Part shown: positions 27,315-36,760 of the stretch, piece after piece
How positions within the stretch are numbered: the stretch's first letter is position 1
Layout: every line of letters begins with the position of its first letter
Assembly (NCBI RefSeq): GCF_021283545.2
Contig: NZ_CP128540.1
Location: forward strand, 58,501 to 122,500
DNA length: 64,000 nucleotides
Origin: Pseudomonas alloputida
GTDB lineage: Bacteria; Pseudomonadota; Gammaproteobacteria; Pseudomonadales; Pseudomonadaceae
Reading direction: 5' to 3'
Notes under the pieces: generated by a model
Told to the model about the DNA's origin: nothing
Database searches by the model: none
Seen by the model: only the letters and a program-made list of their open reading frames with translations
Position numbers and translations under genes: made by a program

Positions 27315-29252
27315 ATGACTGAAGACGCTGAGCGCTGGAAAGAAAAATACCTTAAAAGCATCGAGCAGCAAGAAAAGCTCGAGCGCCGTTGGGATGCCCG
27401 TCTTGACCTGTTGCGCCGAGGCCTGGTGCGCAGCACCCTGGCTGCTGAAGGCAGTGACAAGGTGGTAGACGAGTGCATGAAGGAAATGCGCGATGTCATT
27501 CGCAGCGACAACATGGACGCCGGCCTCGCTGGCTTGATTCCGCGCCTTGAGAAAGCGGTACTGGATTCCGAACAGCGTCGCGAAACCCGCATGAACCAGG
27601 TCAGCGATGCGCTGACCGCACTGGTTGGCCAACTGCAAGGCCTGCCCCTGCCCAGCGATATCTCGCGGCCATTGAAAAAACTGGCGAAGAAGCTCGAGGG
27701 CGGGGTTGCCCAGTCACGCGAGCTGCCGCCGCTGTTGGGCGAGTTGAGCGGCTTGCAGGGGCGCGCGCTGTCGGCCCTTGGCAAGCCGAGTGAAGAAGCC
27801 CGACCCGGTTTTCTGCAGCGGTTGTTTGGAAGCCGCGAGGAAGATGCACAGGCAGGAGCAGAGCTTGCGCCGGTAGCGTTACCTGCTGCCGAGGTTGTAC
27901 CCCAGGCAGCCGGCAGTGCCGAGCCCTCGCGGCACGATGACGTCGATGCGCTACAACCGTTGCCGGCCCCTGCTGTTCCGACTGCCGAGGTGGCCGAAGC
28001 GCCCGAGCTTGAGCTGGAGGCATTTGGCCCGGCGCTGATCGAAACGGCCGAAATGCCGCCAGCCCCGTTGCCAAGGGACAAGACGCCATTGCCGGAAGCT
28101 GAAGTTTCCGCCAGCGAGTCGTTGGCTGAGGCAGAACCCTTACAAGCCCTTGAAGAAACCTTTGGTGAAGACGGCCCCTATGCCCTGCCCTACGCAGTGG
28201 AGCCGCCTTACAGCCAGGTTGCCGCGCACATCGAGCAGACCCTGATCGGTCTGCTCGATGACCTCAGCCTGCCCGAGCGACACAAGGCTCAGGCGCAGGA
28301 AATGCGCGAGCGGGTTGCTCGCGGCTTGAACTGGTATGAACTGATCCCGGTGCTGGATGACTTGGCAGTACTCATGCTGGCGATCACCGACAGCGGGCAG
28401 CACGAATTCGAAACCTACCTGCAGCAGCTCAATGAACGCCTGGAAGGTTTCCAGAGCCACCTGCACGAGGCCAGCGCCGGCCACGCGGACAATAGCACCG
28501 CTGCCCGCGAGCTGGATAGCCAACTGCGTGAGCACGTCGACGGCCTGCAGAGCAGCGTGCAAGGTGCCGCCGATGTAGACAGCCTCAAGCACATTCTGGA
28601 AAACCGCCTGGAAGGCTTGCTGGTGACGATGGACGAGCACAAGCACGAGCGTGATCGCCGCGAGCAGGAACTGGCCGGTCGCCTGCAAGGCTTGTCGGAG
28701 CGGGTGGCGAGCATGGAGCATGAGGCGCTTGGCTATCGCGAGCACCTGGAAGAACAGCGCCAGAAAGCCCTGCTGGACCCGCTCACCGGCCTGCCCAACC
28801 GTGCGGCCTGGAGCGAGCGAGTCGAACGCGAAATGCTTGACTGGCAGGAAAACGGCGGCCATCTGGCGATGGCGATTCTTGATCTGGACCATTTCAAACG
28901 CATCAACGACAACTATGGTCATCTGGCTGGGGACAAGGTCCTCAAGATCGTGGCCGACCAGTTGCGCAAGCGTCTGCGGGGCCGTGATTTCATCGCCCGT
29001 TTTGGCGGCGAGGAATTCGTCATGCTGCTGCCGCAGACTACGCCCGCAGTCGCTGCGCAAGTGGCCGAGGTGTTGCGTGCCACAGTCGAAGCCTGCCCAT
29101 TCCACTTCAAGGGAGAACGGGTGGTGATCACCACCTCCATCGGCCTGGGTGCATTCCGTTCTGGCGAACGCAGCGACCAGGTGCTCAAAAGGGCCGATGC
29201 AGCGCTGTACCGGGCAAAGGAGCTGGGGCGTAATCGCGTCGAGCATGGTTAG
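27315..29252 (+). CDS. dgcP: diguanylate cyclase DgcP
   Basis: Makes cyclic di-GMP. At 645 aa it has no membrane segment. The N-terminal ~160 residues are helical and charged, followed by a Pro/Ala/Glu-rich linker (about 170-280), a helical middle domain and a coiled coil (HKHERDRREQELAGRLQG). The GGDEF domain has an intact active site, GGEEF (564-568), preceded by an RGRD inhibitory I-site. The P. aeruginosa homologue beside dsbA1 (DgcP) localises to poles with FimV and affects biofilm and twitching (known). ATG 27315 was preferred over a TTG nine codons upstream. Neither has a good ribosome-binding site. Confidence 0.88.
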   Translation: MTEDAERWKEKYLKSIEQQEKLERRWDARLDLLRRGLVRSTLAAEGSDKVVDECMKEMRDVIRSDNMDAGLAGLIPRLEKAVLDSEQRRETRMNQVSDALTALVGQLQGLPLPSDISRPLKKLAKKLEGGVAQSRELPPLLGELSGLQGRALSALGKPSEEARPGFLQRLFGSREEDAQAGAELAPVALPAAEVVPQAAGSAEPSRHDDVDALQPLPAPAVPTAEVAEAPELELEAFGPALIETAEMPPAPLPRDKTPLPEAEVSASESLAEAEPLQALEETFGEDGPYALPYAVEPPYSQVAAHIEQTLIGLLDDLSLPERHKAQAQEMRERVARGLNWYELIPVLDDLAVLMLAITDSGQHEFETYLQQLNERLEGFQSHLHEASAGHADNSTAARELDSQLREHVDGLQSSVQGAADVDSLKHILENRLEGLLVTMDEHKHERDRREQELAGRLQGLSERVASMEHEALGYREHLEEQRQKALLDPLTGLPNRAAWSERVEREMLDWQENGGHLAMAILDLDHFKRINDNYGHLAGDKVLKIVADQLRKRLRGRDFIARFGGEEFVMLLPQTTPAVAAQVAEVLRATVEACPFHFKGERVVITTSIGLGAFRSGERSDQVLKRADAALYRAKELGRNRVEHG

Positions 29253-29325
29253 CCAGCCGCTGTCCGGCAGGCACAGCGCAGGTGAGCACGTTATACTGTA
29301 GCGCTCATACGCTGAGGCCACTGAC

Positions 29326-30114
29326 GTGCTTTCCACGCTTAAAAAAACCCTGATTTCCTTTTTGCTATTGTCTGTCGCCGGTTGCTCGACGGGCCTGCGC
29401 ATCGACCGCAGTCACCCTTCGGCCAATCAGGACAACCGCATCCAGTTCGTTGTCCTGCATTACACCAATGCTTCGCTGGAGCGCTCGCTGGCGCTGCTTA
29501 CCCATGGTGAAGTCAGCAGCCATTACCTGATCGGCGATGGCCCGGCTACGGTGTATCAGCTGGTAGATGAAAACCGTCGCGCCTGGCATGCCGGTGAGAG
29601 CCAGTGGCAGGGGCGCACCTGGCTGAACTCCTCGTCCATTGGTATCGAGATCGTCAACCCGGGCTTCACCGACACCCCGAACGGCCGGGTCTGGCACCCT
29701 TACAGCGAGGCGCAGGTCCAGGCGCTGATCGCGCTGCTCAAGGACATTGTCAAACGCAACAACATCGAACCACGCCATATCATCGGCCATAGTGACATCG
29801 CCCCGCTGCGCAAGCTGGACCCGGGGCCATTGTTCCCGTGGAAGCGCCTGGCCGACGCCGGGCTGGGTATCTGGCCGGATGCCAACGCGGTGGCACGGCA
29901 GCAAGCCTACTTCAGCGTCAACCCGCCAAGCGTTGGCTGGTACCAGCAGGAGCTGGCACGGTTTGGCTATCAGATCGAGCAGACCGGCGTGCTGGATGTC
30001 GCCACACGTCATGTGGTCGCCGCCTTCCAGATGCGCTTCCGCCCGCAGCGCTTCGACGGTATGCCGGATGCGCAGACAGCAGCGATGCTGCAGGTACTTA
30101 ACCGCATGCGTTGA
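29326..30114 (+). CDS. N-acetylmuramoyl-L-alanine amidase, lipoprotein (AmpDh2/AmiD type)
   Basis: Cleaves the MurNAc-L-Ala bond of peptidoglycan (262 aa). The lipobox LLLSVAGC gives an acylated Cys20, so the enzyme is probably on the outer membrane facing the periplasm. The zinc amidase_2 domain has His45 (VVLHYTN), His in IGHSDIAP, and Asp in KLDPGPLFPW. The C-terminal ~60 residues form a peptidoglycan-binding domain (YQIEQTGVLDVATRHVVAAFQMRFRP). It starts with GTG. It corresponds in position to PA5485 (ampDh2, from memory) next to dgcP. Confidence 0.9.
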   Translation: MLSTLKKTLISFLLLSVAGCSTGLRIDRSHPSANQDNRIQFVVLHYTNASLERSLALLTHGEVSSHYLIGDGPATVYQLVDENRRAWHAGESQWQGRTWLNSSSIGIEIVNPGFTDTPNGRVWHPYSEAQVQALIALLKDIVKRNNIEPRHIIGHSDIAPLRKLDPGPLFPWKRLADAGLGIWPDANAVARQQAYFSVNPPSVGWYQQELARFGYQIEQTGVLDVATRHVVAAFQMRFRPQRFDGMPDAQTAAMLQVLNRMR

Positions 30115-30318
30115 GTCACGGCGGGCGGGGTCCTTGTTGCAAAGCCTTGCGCTGCGAAGAGGCGAGTTGGGTCGACGCAGTTGTATCGACTTAACGGTCG
30201 CATCGCAGCCACAAGGCTGTTTCTACAAAGCGCGTGGGTGGATTGCAGCGAAGCGCCAAACGGTGAGGGTGATTATTGATTCCGTTGCTATACCTTGGTT
30301 ATCAACTGGATGCCTTCG

Positions 30319-31917
30319 ATGTCAGCCTTCATCGCCTTGCTGCGCCAAATTTTTTACCGTCCCTGGATGCTGGCCACTTTGGCAGCGCTGGCCAGCGCCG
30401 CGGTGTTGCTCTCTGCCAGCATCGGCATTGCCCTGCAACAAATGAAACAAAGCGAAAGCGAACAGATGAATGCCCAGGGCGAGCGTTTTCTGGAACGGCT
30501 CGAACAGGTGTTCGGCCAACTGCGCGAAGGGGTCGATCTGCTGCAGGCCCAACCCTTGCGCGGCTGCAGCCCGGCAATGTTGGCAGCCTTGCAGCAGGTT
30601 GGCCTGAACTCGCGGTTCATCTATGAAGCGGCTTATGTAGATGGCAATGTTGCCTGCTCCAACCGCGGTGATGAGCGAGCGTTCGTTCCCTTGCGGGCGC
30701 CAGATATCCAGGGGCCGACGTACAGCTACTGGCTTAACACCACCACCGAGCCGAACGAGAACCTGGCAGCACTGATGCTGGGTCGGGGCAAGTTTCTGGT
30801 TTCCACCTCCCGTGGGCATTTGACCGATGTGGTGGACCTGCCCCCAGGTGGCAGCCTGGTGGTGGTGCTGGACAACGGCGCCCGGGCCATTCCGGTGCTC
30901 GGCCCGCCACAGGTATGGCCACCACCCTCGGCCTGGTCGACCAGCCACAAGTCTCTGTTGGAACTCAGTGATCGGCTGATCTACCGAATGCCGACCAAGT
31001 CGCCGGATTACCAGTTGGTGCTGATTGCCCCGAGGGCCAGTCTGCCGTTGAAGATGAACGGCATGCTCTGGTTGCTGTTCCCCGGTAGCGTGCTGGCGGC
31101 CTGCTGCATCGGTTGGTTGGTACTGCAGTTGATTCTGCAACGACGGTCGATGAGTTCAGAGTTGCAGAATGCCTTGCGTCGTGGAGAGCTGCAGGTGCTC
31201 TACCAGCCAATCATCGAGCTCGACAGCCGGCGCTGTGTGGGCGCCGAGGCCTTGGTGCGCTGGCGCCGCCCGGACGGCACCCTGACCAGCCCGGACCTTT
31301 TCATTCCGCTGGCGGAGAATACCGGGCAGATTCGCCAGATCACCGACTTTGTCCTGCAGCGTGTGCTTGAACAGCTCGGACAGCTACTGCGCTCGCACCC
31401 CAAGCTATACATATCGATAAACCTGGCGGCCTGCGATGTGATGGTGCCACGTATTGGCCGGGTGGCGGCGCGCTTGTTGGCCTTGCATCGAGTGGCGCCC
31501 AGCCAGATTGCCTTCGAGGTGACCGAGCGCGGCCTGATCGACGTGGTGGTCGCCCGTGACAATCTGCAGGCGCTACGTGCCGTGGGGCACCAGGTGCTGA
31601 TCGACGACTTTGGTACCGGTTATTGCAGCCTGGCCTACCTGCAAACCCTGCCAGTGGACTGCCTGAAAATCGACAAGGCATTCATCGACGCTCTGGGCCA
31701 CGATGCCGCCAGTAGCGGTGTGGCCCCGCATATCATCCGCATGGCCCATGACTTGCACCTGCGGGTAATTGCCGAAGGAATCGAGTTCGAGGACCAGGCG
31801 GTGCTGCTGAACAGCGAGGGGGTCAATTATGGCCAGGGCTGGTTGTTTGCCCGGCCGCTGAACGCCCGGCAGTTTGCCGAGTTGGTGACTCGTGGGCACC
31901 TGCCGCGGCGGGTGTAG
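30319..31917 (+). CDS. CSS-motif EAL phosphodiesterase
   Basis: An inner-membrane c-di-GMP phosphodiesterase, 532 aa. A membrane helix (about 17-39) leads to a periplasmic CSS domain with two cysteines, Cys83 (RGCSP) and Cys113 (VACSN). A second helix follows near 240-265, then the EAL domain with EALVRW near residue 310 and IDDFGTGYCSLAYL and LKIDKAFID intact. In E. coli CSS proteins a periplasmic disulfide made by DsbA keeps the enzyme off (known), so the dsbA gene 4 kb upstream is notable. The start is uncertain (ATG 30310 or 30319). No ribosome-binding site is strong. Confidence 0.88.
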   Translation: MSAFIALLRQIFYRPWMLATLAALASAAVLLSASIGIALQQMKQSESEQMNAQGERFLERLEQVFGQLREGVDLLQAQPLRGCSPAMLAALQQVGLNSRFIYEAAYVDGNVACSNRGDERAFVPLRAPDIQGPTYSYWLNTTTEPNENLAALMLGRGKFLVSTSRGHLTDVVDLPPGGSLVVVLDNGARAIPVLGPPQVWPPPSAWSTSHKSLLELSDRLIYRMPTKSPDYQLVLIAPRASLPLKMNGMLWLLFPGSVLAACCIGWLVLQLILQRRSMSSELQNALRRGELQVLYQPIIELDSRRCVGAEALVRWRRPDGTLTSPDLFIPLAENTGQIRQITDFVLQRVLEQLGQLLRSHPKLYISINLAACDVMVPRIGRVAARLLALHRVAPSQIAFEVTERGLIDVVVARDNLQALRAVGHQVLIDDFGTGYCSLAYLQTLPVDCLKIDKAFIDALGHDAASSGVAPHIIRMAHDLHLRVIAEGIEFEDQAVLLNSEGVNYGQGWLFARPLNARQFAELVTRGHLPRRV

Positions 31918-31931
31918 GCGCGTCGAAGCGA

Positions 31932-33713
31932 TCAGACCGGCAACGCCATGTAGAACTGGGTCCCCTGCCCCGGCCGCGAAAACACGCCCATGCGCCCGCC
32001 GTGCAGCTGCACAATTTCCTTGCACAGCGCGAGCCCCAGCCCAGCGCCGCCTTTCTTGCGACCTACCTGCACGAAAGGCTCGAAGATGCGCGCTTGTTGC
32101 CCATAGGAAATGCCCTCTCCGTTGTCCTCGACGCTGATGATCACCCGTTCTGCATGCCGTCTGGCATGCAGGCGGATGCGCCCGCCGTTGGCGGTATGGC
32201 GGATGGCGTTGTGCAGCAGGTTGTCCAGCACTCGGTCCAACTGGGCGACGTCGGCCTGGATACGCGGTAGCGGCGGGTCCAGTTCCTTGATCAACTCGAT
32301 CTGCTTGTGCGCGGCCTGTTCGGCAAAGCGCGATTGCGCGTGGTCCAGCAGGTCGTCGATGGCACAGGGGGCCAGCTCGAGCTTTTGCAAACCGCTCTGA
32401 TAACGGGAGAAGTTGAGCAGGTCGTTGATCAGTTGGGTAAGACGCTGCATTTCTTCGCCGATGGTTTCCAGCAGGTCGTTCTCGCGGGCTTCGGGCGGGA
32501 ACTTGACCCGCTCGCGCAGCAGGCCGAAGGCCATGTGCATGCCGGTCACCGGGGTACGCAGTTCGTGGGAGGCGCGCAGCACGAATTCGCTGCGCACCCG
32601 CTCGAAGGCCCTTTGCTCGGTCACATCGTGCAGCACCATCACCGCGCCGAGGATTGGTCCCTGCGGGTGGCTGACCGGGGTCAGGCTGTAGGTGAGCAGA
32701 CGTGATTCTTCATCGACCTCCATGTTCAGGTCGTCCGGTGGGCGGTCGAGGCTGCCCCCGCGCAGAACCTGGCGCAGTTGTTGCTCAAGCTCGGGGCGCT
32801 GCAGGGCTTCGACCAGGCTGCTGCCCAAGCGGCTGTCGTTCCAGCCCAGCTGGCGCTGCGCCACCGGGTTGAGGTGCTCGAGGCGGCCCTGACGGTCGAT
32901 GATCAGCAGGCCGTCGTCGATGCTGTCGAGTACCGCCTGTAAACGCTGCTGGCCGGCCAGCAGCTCGTCGACGTTGGTGGCCTGGTGCTTGCGCAAGGCA
33001 TCGGCCATCAGACCAAAACGGCGGGTCAGCTGGTTGAGCTCGGCGGCCTGGGTGACCGGCAAGGTCACATCGAAATTGCCCTTGCCCAACTGGTCGGCCG
33101 CCTTGGCCAAGGCTTCGATCGGCTGGCCGAAACGCCGGGCGATGTTGTGCGCGGTGATAAAGCCCAGTACCAACACCACCAACCCCATCAGGCCGAGTAC
33201 ACCACTGACCAGCAATGCGCGGTCACGGGTGCGTTCCTCGCTACGGGTAATCAGGTCCAATGCCTGCTTGTGGGAATCGATGAGGTCGGTGCGCACCTGA
33301 TTGAACGCGGCCCCAAGAGGCTGATCGACACCCATGCTGCGAGCGGGTGTGGCGCTGTCGCGATAGGTCTGGAGGAAGGCCTGGTAATTGCTGCTCGCCT
33401 TGCTGAAACCGGTGCGCTCACCGCCTTGTTCCAGCCCTTGGTTGAGCAGGTCCTGGAAGTTGTCCTGCAGCAGCCGCAGGCTTTCTGGGGCGGTGTCTTC
33501 ATCGAGAATCAGCATCAGCTGTTCGCCCAGGTTCTGGCGCAACTTCAGCCCCACTTCCAGGGCATGGGTGGTATCGCGCACCAGTCGCTGTTGCACTGTA
33601 GCCATCTGCAGCATGCTGACCAGACCCAGCAGCAGCCCCAGCAACGCCACGGTGACGAGCGTCGAGATGCTGAGGAAAAGCCGCGTACGCAGCTTCATGG
33701 GCGGCCATTTCAT
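31932..33713 (-). CDS. kinB: sensor histidine kinase KinB
   Basis: The sensor partner of AlgB, with kinase and dominant phosphatase activity toward it (known in P. aeruginosa). At 593 aa it has a membrane helix (about 12-32), a periplasmic four-helix sensor, a second helix (~165-187), HAMP, PAS (ADALRKHQATNVDELLAGQQ, then LLIIDRQGRLEHLNPVA), HisKA with phospho-acceptor His383 (RASHELRTPV), and HATPase_c with DNLLHNAIRH, EDNGEGI and GGAGLGLAL boxes. It overlaps the algB stop by 4 bases. Confidence 0.95.
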   Translation of the reverse strand: MKWPPMKLRTRLFLSISTLVTVALLGLLLGLVSMLQMATVQQRLVRDTTHALEVGLKLRQNLGEQLMLILDEDTAPESLRLLQDNFQDLLNQGLEQGGERTGFSKASSNYQAFLQTYRDSATPARSMGVDQPLGAAFNQVRTDLIDSHKQALDLITRSEERTRDRALLVSGVLGLMGLVVLVLGFITAHNIARRFGQPIEALAKAADQLGKGNFDVTLPVTQAAELNQLTRRFGLMADALRKHQATNVDELLAGQQRLQAVLDSIDDGLLIIDRQGRLEHLNPVAQRQLGWNDSRLGSSLVEALQRPELEQQLRQVLRGGSLDRPPDDLNMEVDEESRLLTYSLTPVSHPQGPILGAVMVLHDVTEQRAFERVRSEFVLRASHELRTPVTGMHMAFGLLRERVKFPPEARENDLLETIGEEMQRLTQLINDLLNFSRYQSGLQKLELAPCAIDDLLDHAQSRFAEQAAHKQIELIKELDPPLPRIQADVAQLDRVLDNLLHNAIRHTANGGRIRLHARRHAERVIISVEDNGEGISYGQQARIFEPFVQVGRKKGGAGLGLALCKEIVQLHGGRMGVFSRPGQGTQFYMALPV

Positions 33714-35056
33714 AGGTTGTACTGCTTGCGCTTGCGGTACAGGGTAGAAGCATCGATGCCCAAGGTCTTGGCGGCTTGGTCGAGGGTATCGCTGGCGGCC
33801 AGTACGGCACCGATATGGGCACGCTCCAGCTCATCCAGGCTAAGTGCGGCACCTACGCGCGGGGCACTGCCGGCGGGTTGTTCACCCATGCCCAGGTGGC
33901 TGATCTCCACGCGTTCCTGCGGGCAGATGATGCTGGCCCGTTCCACTACGTTGCGCAGTTCACGAATGTTGCCAGGCCAGCGGTAGTTGAGCAGGGCGGT
34001 TCGCGCCTCGTCACTGAAACCGCGGGCGGGCCGGGAGTATTCCTTGACGAAACGGGCGAGGAAGCGGTCGGCCAGGATGAGGATGTCTTCACTGCGCTCG
34101 CGCAGCGGGGGCAGGTGCAGGGTAATCACGTTCAAGCGATACAGCAGGTCTTCGCGAAAGCGGCTTTCGCGCACCATCTCTTCAAGGTTGAGGTTGGTGG
34201 CAGCCAGGATACGTACATCGGCACGCCGGGTAACCGGGTCGCCGACGCGTTCGTATTCCTTGTCCTGGATGAAACGCAACAGTTTGGGCTGCAAGGTCAG
34301 CGGGAAATCGCCGATCTCGTCGAGGAATAGCGTGCCCCCGTCAGCCTGGCTGACCCGCCCGAGGGTGCTTTCGCTGGCGCCGGTGAAGGCGCCGCGGGTA
34401 TGACCGAATAGCTCGCTTTCCATCAGCTCGGCGTTAAGCGACGGGCAGTTGATGGTCACGCAGGCTTTGCGTGCACGCTTGCTCCAACCATGGATGGCCC
34501 GTGCCAGCTCGCCCTTGCCGGTACCCGATTCGCCAAGGATGAGGATGTTGGCGTCAGTGATGGCGACTTGGCGGGCGGTTTCAAGCACCGCCATCATGGC
34601 CGGGCTATGGGAGTCGAGGCCGTCCTTGGGTTTGCGTATTTCACCTTCCAGCGCTTCCAGGCGTGCAGAAAGCTGGCGCACCTCCAATTGCTTGGCAGTG
34701 GCCAGGCGCAACTGGTCGGGGCTGCATGGCTTGACCAAGTAGTCTGCAGCGCCGGCCTGGATTGCGTCTACTGCAGTGTCGATCGCCGAGTGCGCGGTGA
34801 CGATCACCACCCGCATCCACGGGGCCTGGATACGCATCTGTGCCAGCACGTCGAGGCCGTTGTCTTCACCCAGGCGCAAATCGAGGAAGCATAGGTCGAA
34901 CACCTGGCGTTGCAGTAGGGTTTCTGCCTGGGCGGCGCTGTTCGCCGTGGCCACGCTGTAGCCCTCGTCTTCCAGGCAGTAGCGGAACGTGCGCAGGATC
35001 GCGGACTCGTCATCCACCAGCAGAATTCGGCCTTGGTTGTCCTGGGCTGATTCCAT
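33710..35056 (-). CDS. algB: NtrC-family response regulator AlgB
   Basis: A transcription factor of the alginate/biofilm KinB-AlgB system, 448 aa. The receiver domain has Asp59 (CFLDLRLG) and Lys109 (LVKPCSP). The AAA+ domain has Walker A GESGTGKGEL, the sigma-54 contact loop GAFTGA, Walker B GTLFLDEIGD, and WPGNIRELRN. The C-terminal Fis-type helix-turn-helix reads LDQAAKTLGIDASTLYRKRK. The GAFTGA loop is intact, so sigma-54 activation is possible here. It begins after AAGGAG. Two sigma-54-type promoters lie immediately beside it. Confidence 0.95.
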   Translation of the reverse strand: MESAQDNQGRILLVDDESAILRTFRYCLEDEGYSVATANSAAQAETLLQRQVFDLCFLDLRLGEDNGLDVLAQMRIQAPWMRVVIVTAHSAIDTAVDAIQAGAADYLVKPCSPDQLRLATAKQLEVRQLSARLEALEGEIRKPKDGLDSHSPAMMAVLETARQVAITDANILILGESGTGKGELARAIHGWSKRARKACVTINCPSLNAELMESELFGHTRGAFTGASESTLGRVSQADGGTLFLDEIGDFPLTLQPKLLRFIQDKEYERVGDPVTRRADVRILAATNLNLEEMVRESRFREDLLYRLNVITLHLPPLRERSEDILILADRFLARFVKEYSRPARGFSDEARTALLNYRWPGNIRELRNVVERASIICPQERVEISHLGMGEQPAGSAPRVGAALSLDELERAHIGAVLAASDTLDQAAKTLGIDASTLYRKRKQYNL

Positions 35057-35128
35057 TTCCTGTGCTCCTTAGGGAAAGATCTTTATTTAGTGTGGGAAAA
35101 ATCGGGCAAGTTGCATGGTCAATTCTGA

Positions 35129-35141
35129 AGGATTCTGTCCT
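35129..35141. promoter_or_regulatory. dyad AGGAT-TCT-GTCCT, candidate activator site
   Basis: Inverted repeat AGGATTCTGTCCT, flanked by two TTGCATG repeats. It lies about 75 bases upstream of the -24 element of the BON gene promoter and about 75 bases upstream of the algB start codon. A close relative, AGGATACGTCCT, occurs at the same distance from the second sigma-54 promoter. Confidence 0.45.
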
Positions 35142-35213
35142 TTGCATGCTAGCCAGTGGCCAAACGATGTCTACAAGCCGTGATTCTTCAATGATTTGCT
35201 TAGAGGCACGCGC

Positions 35214-35229
35214 TGGCACATTGGTTGCG
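35214..35229 (+). promoter_or_regulatory. sigma-54 promoter of the BON-domain gene
   Basis: TGGCACATTGGTTGCG fits the -24/-12 consensus TGGCACG-N4-TTGCA, with GG and GC separated by exactly 10 bases. The start would be about 12 bases downstream of the GC, leaving a short leader before the ATG at 35267. Confidence 0.75.
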
Positions 35230-35266
35230 ATGATTTTCAGATTTTGCCCACGAAGGAGGCGCTGTC

Positions 35267-36088
35267 ATGCCCTTTTCCCTGCGTACAGCCGTTTTGGCCG
35301 CCACCCTGCTGCCAATCTTTACCCCGGCATTCGCCGACCCTGTGCAGGACGCGCGCCTGGAAGGCGCCCTGCAAACCGCCTTGTCACTGAACCGCATGCT
35401 TGATTCATTTCGCATCAAGGTTGAAGTGGACGGCAAGCAGGCGCGGCTTTCCGGTGAGGTGGAGAACGAGGTCGAGCGGCAGCTGGCCGAGGACGTGGCC
35501 CGTGCTACCCGGGGCATCGAACAGGTAGAGAACCTGCTGCAGCTCAATGCCCAACTGGTGGAGCGTCCGCAGGAGCTGCGTGCCTACGCCCAGCGCCTGG
35601 AGGACGTGACCCTGGCGGCGGTGATCCGTGCTCGGCTGTTGTGGAGCCGTACCACCGAAAAGGCACCTATAGAAGTACAGAGCAGCGAGGGTGTGGTGAC
35701 GTTGCGTGGCAAGGTCGACAGTGCCGAAGCCAAGGAGCTGGCGGGCGTGGTAGCGCGTACCACCGACGGCGTGTACCTGGTCAACAACCTGGTCAGCCTC
35801 GATACCGCCGCCATGGCCAAGGCGCGGGAAACACCGGCGGGCGCGCCAATCGGGCCGCAGCCAAGCGACAGCTGGATCATCGACAAGATCCAGAGCAGTT
35901 ATCGCTTCAGCCGCAACCTCGATGGCCTGAACCTGAAGGTGGCCAGCGAAGCAGGCATGGTGCGGCTCTCGGGCGAGGTGGTCAGCGCGGAGCAGAAAAC
36001 CATCGCCGTGGAGATCGCCCGGCAAATCATCGGCGTACGGGGCGTGGATGCTGACCTGCTGAAAGTCGCGACCAAGGTGGAAGGCTGA
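35267..36088 (+). CDS. periplasmic protein with three BON domains
   Basis: A 273-residue exported protein with signal peptide (LRTAVLAATLLPIFTPAFA before DPVQD) and three BON modules at about residues 25-90, 110-170 and 200-270. Each shows the BON pattern of a helix followed by VxG-x-VxLxGEVxSxxxK (for example VEVDGKQARLSGEVENEVE, VQSSEGVVTLRGKVDSAEA and ASEAGMVRLSGEVVSAEQK). BON domains bind phospholipid or envelope surfaces, as in OsmY and DolP. It starts after AAGGAGG and is transcribed from a sigma-54-type promoter, divergent from algB. A link to envelope stress or exopolysaccharide conditions is inference. Confidence 0.88.
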   Translation: MPFSLRTAVLAATLLPIFTPAFADPVQDARLEGALQTALSLNRMLDSFRIKVEVDGKQARLSGEVENEVERQLAEDVARATRGIEQVENLLQLNAQLVERPQELRAYAQRLEDVTLAAVIRARLLWSRTTEKAPIEVQSSEGVVTLRGKVDSAEAKELAGVVARTTDGVYLVNNLVSLDTAAMAKARETPAGAPIGPQPSDSWIIDKIQSSYRFSRNLDGLNLKVASEAGMVRLSGEVVSAEQKTIAVEIARQIIGVRGVDADLLKVATKVEG

Positions 36089-36125
36089 TCGTGCAATTCG
36101 CACGACCACACAGGCGTCATCGTGC

Positions 36126-36137
36126 AGGATACGTCCT
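36126..36137. promoter_or_regulatory. dyad AGGAT-AC-GTCCT, candidate activator site
   Basis: AGGATACGTCCT lies about 65-75 bases upstream of the -24 element of the ivy operon promoter. The arms match the dyad upstream of the BON gene. A perfect palindrome TCGTGC-AATTC-GCACGA lies at 36088-36104 between it and the BON stop codon and could be a second site or part of the BON transcript end. Confidence 0.45.
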
Positions 36138-36200
36138 CACAGTGTTTTTTAATAATCACTAAATAGTTGATTTATAAGGATTTTATTTAAATCAAAAGGC

Positions 36201-36216
36201 TGGCATGCAGGCTGCA
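36201..36216 (+). promoter_or_regulatory. sigma-54 promoter of the ivy operon
   Basis: TGGCATGCAGGCTGCA has GG and GC 10 bases apart and agrees with the -24/-12 consensus except at a few positions. The upstream 60 bases are unusually AT-rich for this genome, as is common between an enhancer and a sigma-54 promoter. Confidence 0.65.
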
Positions 36217-36262
36217 ATTACCTGTTCAGGTTTGAACAAAAAATACAGCAGGAGGAGCCAGC

Positions 36263-36758
<496 letters not shown>

Positions 36759-36760
36759 AG

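Noticed and set aside
28140-29402. 420-residue minus-strand open frame opposite dgcP
   Set aside because: Antisense to the GGDEF domain, with no ribosome-binding site and no recognisable motif.
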